Shown piece after piece: positions 22,175-33,094 of a stretch of 64,000 nucleotides of DNA. The position numbers were made by a program, and so were the translations under genes. The DNA is from Athripsodes cinereus. Lineage: Eukaryota > Arthropoda > Insecta > Trichoptera > Leptoceridae. Location: the NCBI GenBank assembly GCA_947579605.1, contig OX388324.1, positions 21,149,746 to 21,213,745 of the forward strand. Reading direction: 5' to 3'. The notes under the pieces were generated by a model, which saw only the letters and a list, made by a program, of their open reading frames with translations, was not told where the DNA came from and searched no databases. Numbering within the stretch: position 1 is the stretch's first letter; each line of letters begins with the position of its first letter.

Positions 22175-25100
22175 TTAAAGTACAATGAAATTTTTCAGAA
22201 CAAAATCAAACAACATTCCATACACCTTATCATCCTCTAAACCAAGCAGATAGCTGATGTTAAGTGGGTATTCTACATTCTGAAGGGAGAAATACAAATC
22301 ACCGCGGTTCCGAAGTGGGCACGCGAAAAAGACGTGGTCGAGAGTCTCATAATCTGTACCACACTCACAGTCAGGAATTGATGCGAGACCCAGTTTAAAG
22401 AGATGACTCTCCAATCTATGGTGATTGAATCGCATGCGCGAAATCGTGACAATCTGGGTTCTATTTATCTTCTTTTTGTGATACCAAGGTTTTCTTGTTA
22501 TCTGTTTTTTAATACACTTATAATAAAATCCCTTATGGTTACTTGCTGAGTTCCAAAGTTGTTCCCATTCCTGATATACTTCTCTCAAGGCCGCTTGAGA
22601 AAGGTCGCTATTTGGTATTATAAGCCCGGAAGGATACAAACCATCTTCAGTAGCCTTTTTAGCTAAAGTGTCAACTTTCTCGTTATGATTTATACCGCAA
22701 TGGGAAGGAATCCATACCACAACGGCGTCTCCTCCTTTCGTTTTGAACTCGTGTAGGGTCTTCCTAATATTCAATATGTTAATGTTTTCACAGTTAAAAG
22801 GGTGAGTAATTATCAAGGATTGGACCAGTGAAAGCGAATCTGTAAAAATAGCAACCTTGTCAAAACGTAAACGTTGGCTAATATTTAGAGCCTCTAGCAC
22901 AGCTAAAGCTTCAGCAGTAAAAACTGACGCCTTTGGAGGCAGTTTTAACAAAGTAGAGGAATCATTATGAGGAAAGTATACTGCTGCCCCAGAGGGATTG
23001 TTCTGGGAAAATTTGGAGCCATCCGTAAATATGTGAATGTGGTGAGGCCATCTTTTAATAGTCTCGAATTGAAAAAGTTGGTTAATCTGTTGGGGCGTCC
23101 GTTTTGTCACTTTGTCAATTCCAACGTTTTCAACAACATTAGGCTCATGCACTAAAGTTTCGAAGGAATATTTGTATATAGGAGAGGGAGATGCTTGTCT
23201 GGTCGTAAATGGGTGTGTTTTGAATTTTTCGAAACTGCTACACAGATAAGGCTTTTTTTTGTTTTTCCAGAATCTATTTGAATTGCAAAGTTGATTCAAA
23301 GTGAGCAGGTTTTTCGATAGTGGGTGGTCAATGAATTGGATTCTTTTGATGAGAAATGAGTCGGACAGGAATTGTCTTCGCAGTCTGAGAGGCATATCAG
23401 CACACTCAACTTGAAGAGAATTGATTGGGGTGGATGGGAATGCGCCAATCATTAGTCTGAGGGACTTCGATTGTACTCTCTCTAGCTTACGCTCAAGAGT
23501 TGAAGTAAGTGGAGTTAAGAGAAAACTTGCATAATCAAGATGGCTCCTAATTAGCGCATTGTACATGATTTTTACGGTGGAGGGATGAGAACCCCAAGAA
23601 ACTCCGACTACAGCTCTTAAAATATTTAAAGCTTTCTCACATTTAGTAATAGTTTTGTTCACATGAGAATTCCAATTCAGTTTTCTGTCAATAGTAAGAC
23701 CTAAGAATTTTACTTCCTCGACTTGAGGAACCAAATTGTCTCTTATATTCAGAGAAATGGTGGGATTGATATGTTTTCTAGAAAACACCACTGTTTTGGA
23801 TTTATCAGCTGAGAGCTGAAAGGAATTTCGTTCCATCCAACTATTTAATCTGTTAAGGGCTGTTTGCAATGAAAAAATACCTTTGTCAACTGTTTTGTTT
23901 GAAGAATAGACGACGACGTCATCAGCATATTGCAATACCTTACAGTCGTCCGGAATAGATGCCTCTAAATCCGCGCAGTAGATGTTGAAAAGGAGAGGGC
24001 TGAGAACAGATCCCTGTGGTAATCCGCTCCATATTCGTCTATATATTTTCCTATCTCCATCATGAACGATGATATTTCTATCTGAATACATATTGAATAT
24101 TAAACGAGCCAAAGAACATGGAATATTGAACTTTAAAAGTTTTTCATATAAAGTGAGGATGTTGACATTATCATATGCTGAGGTGATATCTAAAAACGCA
24201 GCAGTGACCAACTCTTTCCTTGTAAAAGCTACTTGAACATCTGATATGAAAGTACTTAAGTTATCCATGCAGGACAAAGACTTTCTGAATCCGAATTGAA
24301 AGTTTGGGAGGCACGAGCAATTTTCGATGTACCAGGTAAGTCTATTACAAATAATTCGTTCAAATATCTTCATGGTACAAGAAGCGAGTGCTATAGGCCT
24401 ATACGAAGCGCCAGCTTGTGGGTCTTTGCCAGGTTTCAAAATAGGGAATATGATTTGGGTTTTCCAGTCTGAAGGGACGTATCCGATCTCCAAAATTGAA
24501 TTGAAGATTTTCAATACATTTTCTAAGAAACATTCTGGAGATTTTTTCAAGAACAGGTAAGGAATGTTATCATCTCCAGGGGCAGTATTTTTCACTGAAT
24601 GAAGGGTAAATTTCAGCTCACTCCTTCGAATTTTAGATGTAAGGATTGATGATTTGTCAATTGTTACCTCTGAGGTTTGAGGAGTGGATATTTGGTTTTC
24701 ATTGGTAACCAACGGAGGAGCTATTTTATTGACAAACTCAGGGAGCCAAAGGTTTGAAGGGCATCTCGTTCTAGGTGGAATTTGAGAGCCTCTAAAACGT
24801 CTAACCATATTCCATACGGTAGATGGGGGAGTAAAAGGGGATAAAGATGAGCAAAATTGACCCCAACTTTGTCGCTTAATTTTTCGTAGTCTTCTTTTTA
24901 CTCTAGCTTGAATAGCTTTTGCAGCAATGTAGTTTTGTAGGTTGATATTTTTTTTTAAAATACTCATGGCTTGTTTCCGTTCGTTTATTAGTTTGACACA
25001 CTCTTCATTCCACCATGGAGCGTTTTTTGGATGCTTTTTGTTTCCATTCTTTAGTGGGATACTTTCGTTGGCTGCTGTATGGAGTATGTCAGTAAGGATT

Positions 25101-25882
25101 CTGTATTTAGTTTCAATTGATGAGCAGTCTTTATCGATAGGATTATCAGAACATAATCGTTCAATAGAGTGTGAAAAAAGCTTCCAATTCGCCCTACTTA
25201 AATTGTATTTGGTAGGACCGGAAGAAGTTTGTATAGATGAGTTACGAGAAAAGGAAATAACGATTGGAAAGTGATCGCTCGAGCATGGATCTTCAGAGAT
25301 TTCCCAGTATGTTAAACTGGCTATGTTAGCTGTACAGAGAGAAACGTCAACCGCACTAGGGTTTTGAGTAGGAGAAGACAGTCGAGTCGGTGAACCATCA
25401 TTCATGATATACAAACAATGAGCATCAATGAATGATAGCAGTTTGTTGCCTGGTCGATCGGAACTATTACTACCCCAGGCGGGACAGTGGGCATTGAAAT
25501 CTCCAAGAAAGAAGAAAGAAGTAGGTAGGAGAGAAATTAAAGAGTCCCAGTAACTTGTGTCGAATCCAATATTAGGAGGAATATAAGCAGAGACGTAGCC
25601 TACACCATCCACAACGGCGGCGACTACCTCCAGAGTAGGGTTATATGGTAAGGAAATTGGTATGACCGATAAGGAAGATGCAATAAGTAGAGCGGCTCCG
25701 CCACCTCTTCCATCTGGACGATCAGATCGAAGACAAATGTAGTTGGGAATGTTAAAAGAAAAGTGAGGTTTTATCCATGTTTCTGATATTGCTGCTATCT
25801 GAATGTTGTGGGAATTCAATAAAAAAATGACTTCTGATTTATTGGAGACAGCGCTTCTGGCATTCCATTGCAAAATATTCAT
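22175..25882 (-). CDS. LINE ORF2: endonuclease, reverse transcriptase, RNase H (1235 aa)
   Basis: The protein nicks target DNA, copies the element RNA there by target-primed reverse transcription, and has RNase H for the RNA strand. The APE endonuclease occupies about residues 1-215, with N7, ETW (E34), GDFNAH (D128, N130) and SSDHFP (D203, H204). The RT spans about 470-730, with FLDITSAYD (D565), LPQGSVLSPLLF (622-632) and the catalytic YADD (652-655). RNase H spans about 950-1075, with DGS (D954), E991, TDS (D1014) and VDTLAKKA (D1071). The C-terminus has a CCHC-like cluster CECG...HVFFACP (1172-1188). All catalytic residues are present and the frame is unbroken, so it is probably functional. 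The ATG at 25882 starts MNILQWNARS, the normal start of such endonucleases. Confidence 0.95.
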   Translation of the reverse strand: MNILQWNARSAVSNKSEVIFLLNSHNIQIAAISETWIKPHFSFNIPNYICLRSDRPDGRGGGAALLIASSLSVIPISLPYNPTLEVVAAVVDGVGYVSAYIPPNIGFDTSYWDSLISLLPTSFFFLGDFNAHCPAWGSNSSDRPGNKLLSFIDAHCLYIMNDGSPTRLSSPTQNPSAVDVSLCTANIASLTYWEISEDPCSSDHFPIVISFSRNSSIQTSSGPTKYNLSRANWKLFSHSIERLCSDNPIDKDCSSIETKYRILTDILHTAANESIPLKNGNKKHPKNAPWWNEECVKLINERKQAMSILKKNINLQNYIAAKAIQARVKRRLRKIKRQSWGQFCSSLSPFTPPSTVWNMVRRFRGSQIPPRTRCPSNLWLPEFVNKIAPPLVTNENQISTPQTSEVTIDKSSILTSKIRRSELKFTLHSVKNTAPGDDNIPYLFLKKSPECFLENVLKIFNSILEIGYVPSDWKTQIIFPILKPGKDPQAGASYRPIALASCTMKIFERIICNRLTWYIENCSCLPNFQFGFRKSLSCMDNLSTFISDVQVAFTRKELVTAAFLDITSAYDNVNILTLYEKLLKFNIPCSLARLIFNMYSDRNIIVHDGDRKIYRRIWSGLPQGSVLSPLLFNIYCADLEASIPDDCKVLQYADDVVVYSSNKTVDKGIFSLQTALNRLNSWMERNSFQLSADKSKTVVFSRKHINPTISLNIRDNLVPQVEEVKFLGLTIDRKLNWNSHVNKTITKCEKALNILRAVVGVSWGSHPSTVKIMYNALIRSHLDYASFLLTPLTSTLERKLERVQSKSLRLMIGAFPSTPINSLQVECADMPLRLRRQFLSDSFLIKRIQFIDHPLSKNLLTLNQLCNSNRFWKNKKKPYLCSSFEKFKTHPFTTRQASPSPIYKYSFETLVHEPNVVENVGIDKVTKRTPQQINQLFQFETIKRWPHHIHIFTDGSKFSQNNPSGAAVYFPHNDSSTLLKLPPKASVFTAEALAVLEALNISQRLRFDKVAIFTDSLSLVQSLIITHPFNCENINILNIRKTLHEFKTKGGDAVVVWIPSHCGINHNEKVDTLAKKATEDGLYPSGLIIPNSDLSQAALREVYQEWEQLWNSASNHKGFYYKCIKKQITRKPWYHKKKINRTQIVTISRMRFNHHRLESHLFKLGLASIPDCECGTDYETLDHVFFACPLRNRGDLYFSLQNVEYPLNISYLLGLEDDKVYGMLFDFVLKNFIVL

Positions 25883-26010
25883 GTTTTCTTTACCTGTAAT
25901 AATTTCGGGGGGTATGTTGAAAATGTTTTAGTTTTGGGCTGATTTAAATTTCTCCAATAAATATAGGAGAGGAGAAAAAGAAAAAAAGAAGAAGAAAAAT
26001 GATCCAAGTA

Positions 26011-27297
26011 TTAGACACTCTCGAGAGGATTTTTCCTCTCGACGAGCATTCTAATAATAGGTATAACCTTCGTGGCAAAGGATGATTTATCTGAATTATT
26101 AAGAACAAATTCTATAAGTAGTTCAATAAGAGTATTGAAAATGTTGGTCTCATCGATTTCTTTTTTTTGATCTTGAGAAGGAAGTTGCTCTTTTGGAGCA
26201 TTTATAGCACATCCTGGAGTAGGATTTGTAGCTTCACCATTTCTGTAACTAAGTAGTTCGTTGATTTGGGAAGAATAATTTGTTTGTGGAAGTGAAACTT
26301 TTTTCTCAGCCTTTTGGAATTTATGGTTCTCTCTAACTAAATTTTCAGCAAAGTTTTTATTTTGAGAGGATTGTACCACCTCGCTATATGATTTGGATAT
26401 TTTCGGTATAGTTTTTTGTGCTTCCGAGAACGACATGTTTTCAGAGGCCATCATATTTTTAATATTTCTCTGTCGTGTTAGTTCTGGACAATTACTATCC
26501 AGAGCATTGTGACAGCCTCCACAATTAGGGCATTTTGGTTCTGTTGCGGCACAATTATCCTTCGTGTGAGCGGTCGAACTGCAATTAGCGCATCTTGGAG
26601 TAGATTTGCAGTTATTTTTTTGGTGGCCAAAACGGGCGCAGTTATGACACATAATAGTAGGTAATGAGTAAATTTCCACAGGGAGAGAGTTATAGAAAAG
26701 ATAAATGTTCCTTGGAAGGGTTTGATCTTGTAGTGTTAAAACACAGGTTGTTGAAGGAACCCATTCAGTGTTACCATCCTTATTTATTTTTCGGTTCAGA
26801 CGTCGCACTTTCACTATTTTGCCCGTTATATTGGGAATAGTAGTGTTTTTGATTATTTCCTCTTCTGTAAGGTCAACTGGAATGCCCCTTACTAATCCCA
26901 TTTTAAAGATACGGTAAGTTGGAATGTATCCTTTGAGTTCATTCTTTTCCAAAAAATCACTATCCAAAAATGCATTCGCTGAAGCTCCGGTGATAAATTT
27001 GATTGATATTTTAAATCTATTCTCAGATTTTATTCCGTCTCTCTTGATGTTCTTAATTTCTTGTTTGAAAACCAAGTTTCCAAACTGGATGGGATGTAGA
27101 GGAGTATCTTTTTTATTTTGCACCATTACTACAAATGGGCCAGAATTTTCACTCGAGTTTCTGTAGTTTGCCTCTTTATTAAATAAAGGGGTAGGCACCT
27201 TTGAAGATAGAGTGACCGTAGGCTGTTTGGTCTTTTGTCTTTTGGCGAGAGGCTCCTCATCAGGAGGAAAAGGGTCTGGGGGCCTATCCAGATCCAT
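26011..27297 (-). CDS. LINE ORF1: Gag-like RNA-binding protein (428 aa)
   Basis: ORF1 proteins coat the element RNA and form the particle that ORF2 acts in. The N-terminus is proline- and lysine-rich (KRQKTKQ, possible nuclear signal). A middle region (about 60-210) includes FKMGLVRGIPVDLTEEEI, the fold usual in insect ORF1 proteins. Three zinc knuckles follow at about 217-270: CHNCARFGHQKNNC and CANCSSTAHTKDNC are regular CCHC, and CPNCGGCHNALDSNC is a variant with altered spacing. The C-terminal part is Lys/Ser/Gln-rich. It stops 128 bp before ORF2 starts, so ORF2 is likely translated from the same RNA by reinitiation. The frame is intact. Confidence 0.93.
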   Translation of the reverse strand: MDLDRPPDPFPPDEEPLAKRQKTKQPTVTLSSKVPTPLFNKEANYRNSSENSGPFVVMVQNKKDTPLHPIQFGNLVFKQEIKNIKRDGIKSENRFKISIKFITGASANAFLDSDFLEKNELKGYIPTYRIFKMGLVRGIPVDLTEEEIIKNTTIPNITGKIVKVRRLNRKINKDGNTEWVPSTTCVLTLQDQTLPRNIYLFYNSLPVEIYSLPTIMCHNCARFGHQKNNCKSTPRCANCSSTAHTKDNCAATEPKCPNCGGCHNALDSNCPELTRQRNIKNMMASENMSFSEAQKTIPKISKSYSEVVQSSQNKNFAENLVRENHKFQKAEKKVSLPQTNYSSQINELLSYRNGEATNPTPGCAINAPKEQLPSQDQKKEIDETNIFNTLIELLIEFVLNNSDKSSFATKVIPIIRMLVERKNPLESV

Positions 27298-27670
27298 TTT
27301 ACCAATTAATTACAAAACTAGTGTTCACTCCTGATTTTAATTAAGTACTTGTGATATTATTTTTAAATTTTGAATTTTGTCTATTATTCTTGATTATGAA
27401 GATAATTAAATTTTAAAAATCAAATGTCAAATAGAACAATTCTGCATGTATTGAAAATGAAAACAACACCGACCACAATTGATGAATCAACACTCTCCTT
27501 TGCACACACTATCCACAACCACTCATATTATCCTGATGCAAATAATCTAAAACACCTCACTAAAACACGGAGACTATATGCTTGTTTTCAAAGTAAATGC
27601 ACTAAATCAATCTTATCAACAGAGACACTCTATTCAGCCACCCATCAACACCGTTGCTAAGCAAACCATC
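27298..27670 (-). promoter_or_regulatory. Probable LINE 5' untranslated region with internal promoter
   Basis: On the minus strand this leads directly into ORF1. The part 27420-27665 differs in composition from neighbouring intron, and a short frame within it on plus is not gene-like. LINEs of this kind carry their promoter in the 5' UTR; no specific element could be pinned down. The outer limit is set only by the TATTAAA duplication and is approximate. Confidence 0.5.
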
Positions 27671-28030
27671 TATTAAAATTTACTTGTTCATTAAAATAAA
27701 ACAACCTGTCTGACATTTCAACGTAAAGTTTTAATTTTCATTTCAGAAAAAAAGTTCCAGGATTTTTTTACTAAATATTACTGTTGAAAGGTCGAATGGC
27801 AAAATAAGTTTTTGTTATGTTACTGAAATTGAAAGCGCGTAAATTTTCTACAAGTGTTATTAATTTTTACTGATACAATAACTGTTTGAATATTCCTTTA
27901 ATTTTATCGAAAGTACGTACTTTGCAAACGTTTAATGGAAAATCAATTACACCATATATAAAATTAGTCTAATTAAAAAAGATGGCTTCATTGACATTTT
28001 GAAAATTCAATAAAACACCATTCATTTTAT

Positions 28031-28080
28031 TCTCTGTGTCTGTGTTTAGGTAGTAGAATCGCATAATAAAATAAAACAGA
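28031..28080 (-). repeat. GATTCTACTACC family, partial copy
   Basis: The reverse complement contains GCGATTCTACTACCTAAACA followed by CAGACACAGA. It matches the flank of the hairpins at 17098, 30545 and 63805. Confidence 0.6.
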
Positions 28081-28534
28081 AACTTACTAGAAGAAAGCAT
28101 TTTTGTTTTAATGTCACCATTTATTTTCAAACACAGATAAAAACATTTTGGCATAAAATAAAGCTGTGAACATGGTTGAAATGATGTTATCCATTATATA
28201 CCCTACTCTACAAATACCTGCAGTCTCCATTTAAATACTCTAAAGTTGATATTTTTGGCGTGGTCATTTTTTTCATAATGCTCAATCATAATGAAACACA
28301 TCACATTTCTTCCATTCACAAAGTTTTCGATGGTTCGGAAGAATCTCTTTCTTTATTTATTTTGTGCGCAAGTAGTAGATAAATTCGAAAATTGGATTGA
28401 TAAAACAAGAGTTTTTTTTGTTACTATGATTTGGTTAATCGAAAGACGTTTTCAAAATAAAACCATTAGTGGTAGAAAAGAAAAACTCTGATATTCGTTA
28501 GTCCAAACTTCTTCCGTTAAACCTTCATATTTCT

Positions 28535-29880
28535 CCCAATTACGCTATTCATATTAAATGTATAGAGAGAGTACAGAGGAAGTTTCTGCGATTGATCAAT
28601 TACAAAAAAGGCATCCCAATCGAAAATATAGATTACACTTATTTGATGAGTGAGCTTGGCCTCCTCAGTCTACAAAGCAGAAGAAAAATGTTCGATCTCT
28701 GTTTTTTCTATAAATTGCTTAACAACGCCATTGATTCTCCAGAACTTATTGAATGTGTCCAATTCAGTATTCCTGCTAGGTTGACCAGACATACTGTGGT
28801 GTTTCATGAGGCAAATACTCGCAATAATTATTTATACTATTCTCCACTAATTAGGATTCACAGGCTGGCCAATCAGGTAGGGGAAAACGATGATATTTTT
28901 GCTGACAATTTTCAAAAATACAAAACTGACGTAGTAAATTACTTAAAACTGTGTAATTGACATTGGGCAGTCGAGTTTTGCGTTCAGGCGGTTGATTTGT
29001 TCTTTGTAATATATAAATGTTGTATTGTTATTATTTTCTAATTAATATTTTCCAAAAAAATTGTTTTAAATTATTGAATTGCTTCTATGATTTTTTTTTA
29101 TCTGACATATTCTATCTATTTATCTATTTGCGTTGACTACCTGTTTACTATGGTTTGTTACATTATTTCTGTTTTATATGATTTAAATTTTGTTATTATT
29201 GCCTTAGATTCATTATTCATTGATTTTGCTGAGTCCTTCTGAATTAATTATTTATTTAATTGTAATGTTGTCATAATGCTTATTGTGTAGTGAACAGGCA
29301 ACACCAAAGAGTATTGTGGTTAGCTGGGATGACGTCATTTATTTGATTGTGATAAGAATATTATCACAATCCAAAATCATTCTAGTTCTCTCTGCCTGGC
29401 TGACCACACATACGTTTTACATTCTCTCTATAAATCTAGTGTAACATTATTCGTATTTGTAAAACTGTTTTTAATAATAAATCATCTTTAGTAATAATCG
29501 CGAGTTTCATTACACACATTTGGTAAGTCACTTTCTAACATTCTGATCTGGAGTAAAGCTAGAAATCTATAAATTCTTTACAATCTCTCATACTTGCCAT
29601 CCCTACCAGGGATCTTCACACCCTCATATCACTCTACTACCCTAATTTCTACAATTGCTTCTATTTGATTTTATTATACTAATTATATTTATTAAATTTT
29701 ATTTAGTGATCTATTTATATTATGTATATATTGATTTATTTATATTGTTTTCGATTATGCATTATTATTTTTTGTCTTTCTGTCTTGTTTGAATTTATTT
29801 TTATGTGCTGTTTATGTCTGTCATATATTTTATACATCTAAAAGGCTAACGCCGTATGTTGAATAAATAAATAAATAAAT
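28535..29880 (+). pseudogene. LINE 3' end with RT C-terminus (FQKYKTDV family)
   Basis: The frame reads IKCIERVQRKFLRLINYKKG from about 28550, then LGLLSLQSRRKMFDLCFFYK, RLTRHTVVFHEANTRNNYLY, PLIRIHRLANQVGEN and FQKYKTDVVNYL before the stop at 28960. It is the region after the RT domain of a Jockey/CR1-like LINE ('RVQrkfLr', 'L.sL..RR...dl...yKll'). The 3' region runs to AAAAGGCTAACGCCGTATG and an AAATA repeat at about 29860-29880. That region is interrupted by foreign sequence at about 29290-29550, so it is a nested insertion. Confidence 0.8.
29318..29518 (+). mobile_element. Possible LTR fragment (Copia-like)
   Basis: This interrupts the LINE 3' region. It has TGTGGTTAGCTGGGATGACG at the left, TCTCTCTGCCTGGCTGACC, a TATA-like CTCTCTATAAATC, an AATAAATC poly(A) signal and an end TTTCATTACACA followed by TTTGGTAAG. 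That order resembles a short Copia LTR followed by a decayed primer-binding site. GATTGTGATAAGAATATTATC and its mate form a hairpin at about 29345. No protein or second LTR was seen, so the call is tentative. Confidence 0.35.
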
Positions 29881-29889
29881 ATTTCTTAT

Positions 29890-30025
29890 CCAACGACACC
29901 ATGGGTTTGCCCCTTATCATGAATGTCTTATACGGAGAGAACGTCTTGCATATTTATAACACGCAGTTAATCTTCTGGTTACCTTACTTCTGGGATATGA
30001 TGTGATGGTAAAGTAGTAGCAGTAT
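29890..30025 (+). repeat. Dispersed family X, 3' half
   Basis: It contains ATGAATGTCTTATACGGAGA, ACGTCTTGCATATTTATAAC, TCTGGTTACCTTACTTCTGG and GATATGATGTGATGGTAAAG, then TAGTAGCAG. It matches 45960-46080 with many substitutions. Confidence 0.6.
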
Positions 30026-30544
30026 ATATAATTATTATGCGATGTAAAAAAGGGTTTACCACAAAAGGGTAGATCCTCAAAGTACTGTCAAAGTTTAAAA
30101 AGCAGATAGAAATAAACTTCATCCTTCTGAATATCCACTTCTAAATTTAATTATCGTATTTTATTGTTACTGTATTTAGGTAAGTAAGTACATACTCTAA
30201 TTATTGTTATTGATGTAATGTTTGTACTTATGTATTTAATTATCCTTGTAGCTGGCGTGTAATCTAAAGGATTATAAATTAAAACAATTAATTATGTATG
30301 TATGTACGTGTAAATGTAAGATATTATTCTACGTCTTCTTCCTCTGAAACTTTTCGAATAAGGATTGAGCCGTGGTTGGCATAATAACCAGATTATATCA
30401 TGTTTATTGTAATTTTCGCCAACATTATTTGCATCAGAATGAACTGTAATTTATTTATTAATTGGCATGAGCTATTTACATAATTTTTAAAATTTAAACA
30501 ATATACAAAAAAAATAACAAATCAAAATTCTGTAATGAAAAACA

Positions 30545-30695
30545 AATGTTTTTTTCCATTTAGGCGACTCTTTTTATTGAGATGTCTTTCTCAATAAAAA
30601 ACATACCTACCTAGTGGAAAAAATGTTTTTTTTTCTTAATTTTATTAAGGGATTCTACTACTTTAACACCGACAAGTGAATACAATCTAAATTCT
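30545..30695. mobile_element. Imperfect hairpin with GATTCTACTACT flank
   Basis: AAATGTTTTTTTCCATTTAG (30544-30563) faces the right arm AGTGGAAAAAATGTTTTTTT; between them TTTTTATTGAG and CTCAATAAAAA form an inner stem. The flank GGGATTCTACTACTTTAACA follows at 30650, the same flank as after the perfect hairpin at 17098. Confidence 0.55.
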
Positions 30696-30699
30696 TTTT

Positions 30700-32555
30700 C
30701 ACAATACAGTTGGAGCGAGACAAGAACAATAATATTGATGAAGAATAAAACATCATAACATTGCATTAATTAAAAAATTGCCAATTCAAATCATTTTTTT
30801 ATGGAAGACAAATGAAAACATTAAAGTGTCAGTTAAGGAACTCAATAAAAAATTTAATAATAAGCCAAGATTATCAAATTGCTAAATACTAAGCACATGT
30901 TATTAGAATGTTGACAATATATTAACTATTTTACAGAATTTGCGTATAATGCGCAAACAATGCATCCAATTAGAGATTTATACCGTCCTGGTGAAAACGA
31001 TGGAAGTAAGTGGCGCTTGATCTTTTTCACCTGCCCCTCAAGTGATGATAATGAAATATAAATTAAGTTTCTCGTGAAGTTCCATTTATGGATGATATAG
31101 GAACTGATATTCCAGTAACATTAATGAGTGAGGGAGGGCGCAACCCTTAATGTGTGAAAAGAAAGGAAATACTTGAAAGGAATCATTTTCTGAAAGAATT
31201 AAAAAAATAACACACCCCTTCACATCTCTAGTGTTAGTGCATCTTAAGCAAGTGAAAATGAAAAAACCGATTGAATAAAATAGGATAAAAAACAATATAA
31301 ATAGATGAGTTAACTAGTAGACTTAACAGTAAGTTGTTAATTAAAGGGGTTTTAACAAATGTCGTGGTTTATTAAAAAAATAACGTGAGTGACTTTATTT
31401 TTTTATTTTTTTTTGTGGGCGTTCCACCCAGCAGAGGGTGATTTTTCCCAGAGTGAGTTTACTGTGTAGAGAAATAATAAATACAACAACATATAAATAT
31501 AAATAATATGTATGTATACATACATAATAAGAGAAAAAGTTTAATTAAATAAAGAGACAGAGGGGGAGACAGAGAGACGTAGAGGGTAGGTAGATAGTAC
31601 GTAAGTACTGGAGCCAGCCCAGGATGTTTATGGAAATGTGTTTAGCACTCGCAAGATTCCAAATGTTACTACATAGCAGTTGCGGTATATTTAGTGCGAC
31701 CATTTATGATTTTTCGCAAACGGGACAGTTAAAAATCGAAGTTATTAGTTTAATATAATATTACATAAATGTTAGTTTAAGTTGTTATTATAAGTATATA
31801 ATTATATTGAATTAAGTATAACCTGATGACAAGCTCATTAGAGCTTATCGGGATTTTGCACACATATTGTAATTTTTATTTGAATAAAGTATTTTGTACA
31901 AAAATAAAAAGATAAAATTTTTAGTCAAAGAAAAATAATAATGTTTATATTAACCACAACCATATATTTATAACAAAAGTAAACAAAACGTTTTGATTTT
32001 TACTTGAGCATTTTTAGTTTTTTGTTTTCTAGATTTTCGAAACTTACATAATTATGAAAGAGGAATAGACAATATGCTAGAAGATAATAATAATACCTAC
32101 GGAGAGCTTTATTTAAGAAAGAGTACAACCTCTTAATATGGGCAGAGCACTTTGGATAGATATTGAACAACTACATAATACTAAAGAAATTAGTAGACGC
32201 AGTGTCGACAGACCAAAACTCAGTACCTGGACAGAGTGACATTGTGATCAAAGAGATCTTGGAAATTGCGTAAAGGAGGATTGTTACAATAACTGACTAT
32301 GGCGGTTTTAGGAGAGACTTGAAAACTTATTTGACCACAAAGTCTTATACGTGACACACCATACATATATTTTTTTTTGTCGGCTGAACATAATACATTA
32401 TTATTGATTAGTTGTGTTATTTTTTTATGACAGTTTTTTAATTGATTCTATGATATTTTAAAAGTGGACGTGAATGTTTACCCTAGATGTTGTAAAAAGT
32501 GGCGACAATTACTTAAAAATATCAAGATCCTGAGGACTGTCAAAGTATTATTGAG
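30700..32555. other. Intronic, no gene recognised
   Basis: Repeat traces: 30990-31030 (AAGTGGCGCTTGATC, as in a LINE tail at 36640), 31085-31155 (matches 4080-4155), and a GA-rich run 31553-31600. A hairpin CAAGCTC-ATTA-GAGCTT after CTGATGA at 31822-31845 is followed by a poly(A)-signal-like TGAATAAAG. At 32090-32350 there is a decayed block with GACATTGTGATCAAAGAGAT. No host exon seen. Confidence 0.5.
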
Positions 32556-32712
32556 TATTACTAGTTCGTCGGGAGCCTGGAGTGAGAATCTCGGCCTCAT
32601 GGTGCCGGCGAACTTCACTTCAACGACACAAGTTTTTAGCTTACTGTAAAATGTGTGAAAAGTTGTATTTGGGCTTATACCAAAAACCCGGATACATCTT
32701 CCAAAAAATAAT
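32556..32712 (+). mobile_element. tRNA-derived SINE (family 2), internally deleted
   Basis: It begins GTCGGGAGCCTGGAGTGAGA and ATCTCGGCCTCATGGTGCCG and continues with ACACAAGTTTTTAGCTTACT, GTTGTATTTGGG and CCCGGATACATCTT before an A-run. Compared with 60955-61130, the B-box portion between the head and TGCCGGC is missing, so this copy lost part of its promoter. Confidence 0.7.
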
Positions 32713-33094
32713 ACCTAATTATAAGAAGCTACGTTTAAAATTGAGATAGTCCCATACGACATGAAACGTGTGGTAATATTATGTAAACTGTATGTTATAC
32801 AACTTACAAGTAATTAAGTTCGAAGAGGCCTTAATAATATAGATACCTACTATATAAATATATACAATACAATATTATTATGTATGTACTTAGCGTGGCT
32901 TAATTTAAAATCACTGTAGTACATTATTATGTACTTTAAGTTATATCAGCTTTCTCCTATGTACCAATGCCTTCTTATAAATATTTTATTACATATTGTT
33001 CATATTATTTAATTAAAGGGATTCTAATTAATGTTTCCTGAAAACTGAAATTGTTAAATAAAGAGCTTAATACGAATATAATCTTATCCATTTC

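Larger units (their letters stand above)
22032..27670 (-). mobile_element. Full-length non-LTR retrotransposon (I/LOA-like LINE)
   Basis: The element has, on the minus strand, a probable 5' region (27298 to about 27670), ORF1, a 128-bp gap, ORF2, about 120 bp of 3' sequence and a poly(A) tail (T-run 22032-22052). TATTAAA at 22025-22031 and again at 27671-27677 is a plausible target-site duplication, though short and AT-rich. An ORF1 with zinc knuckles plus an ORF2 with endonuclease, RT and RNase H is the layout of I, LOA or related clades; Jockey itself usually lacks RNase H. Both frames are open, so it may have moved recently. Confidence 0.88.

Noticed and set aside
22967..25274. Plus-strand open frames inside the LINE
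   Set aside because: They are antisense shadows of ORF2, whose catalytic motifs are on the minus strand.
28592..28960. Host gene of 122 residues
   Set aside because: It matches a known type of LINE tail and has relatives at 13102 and 15050 in the same window.
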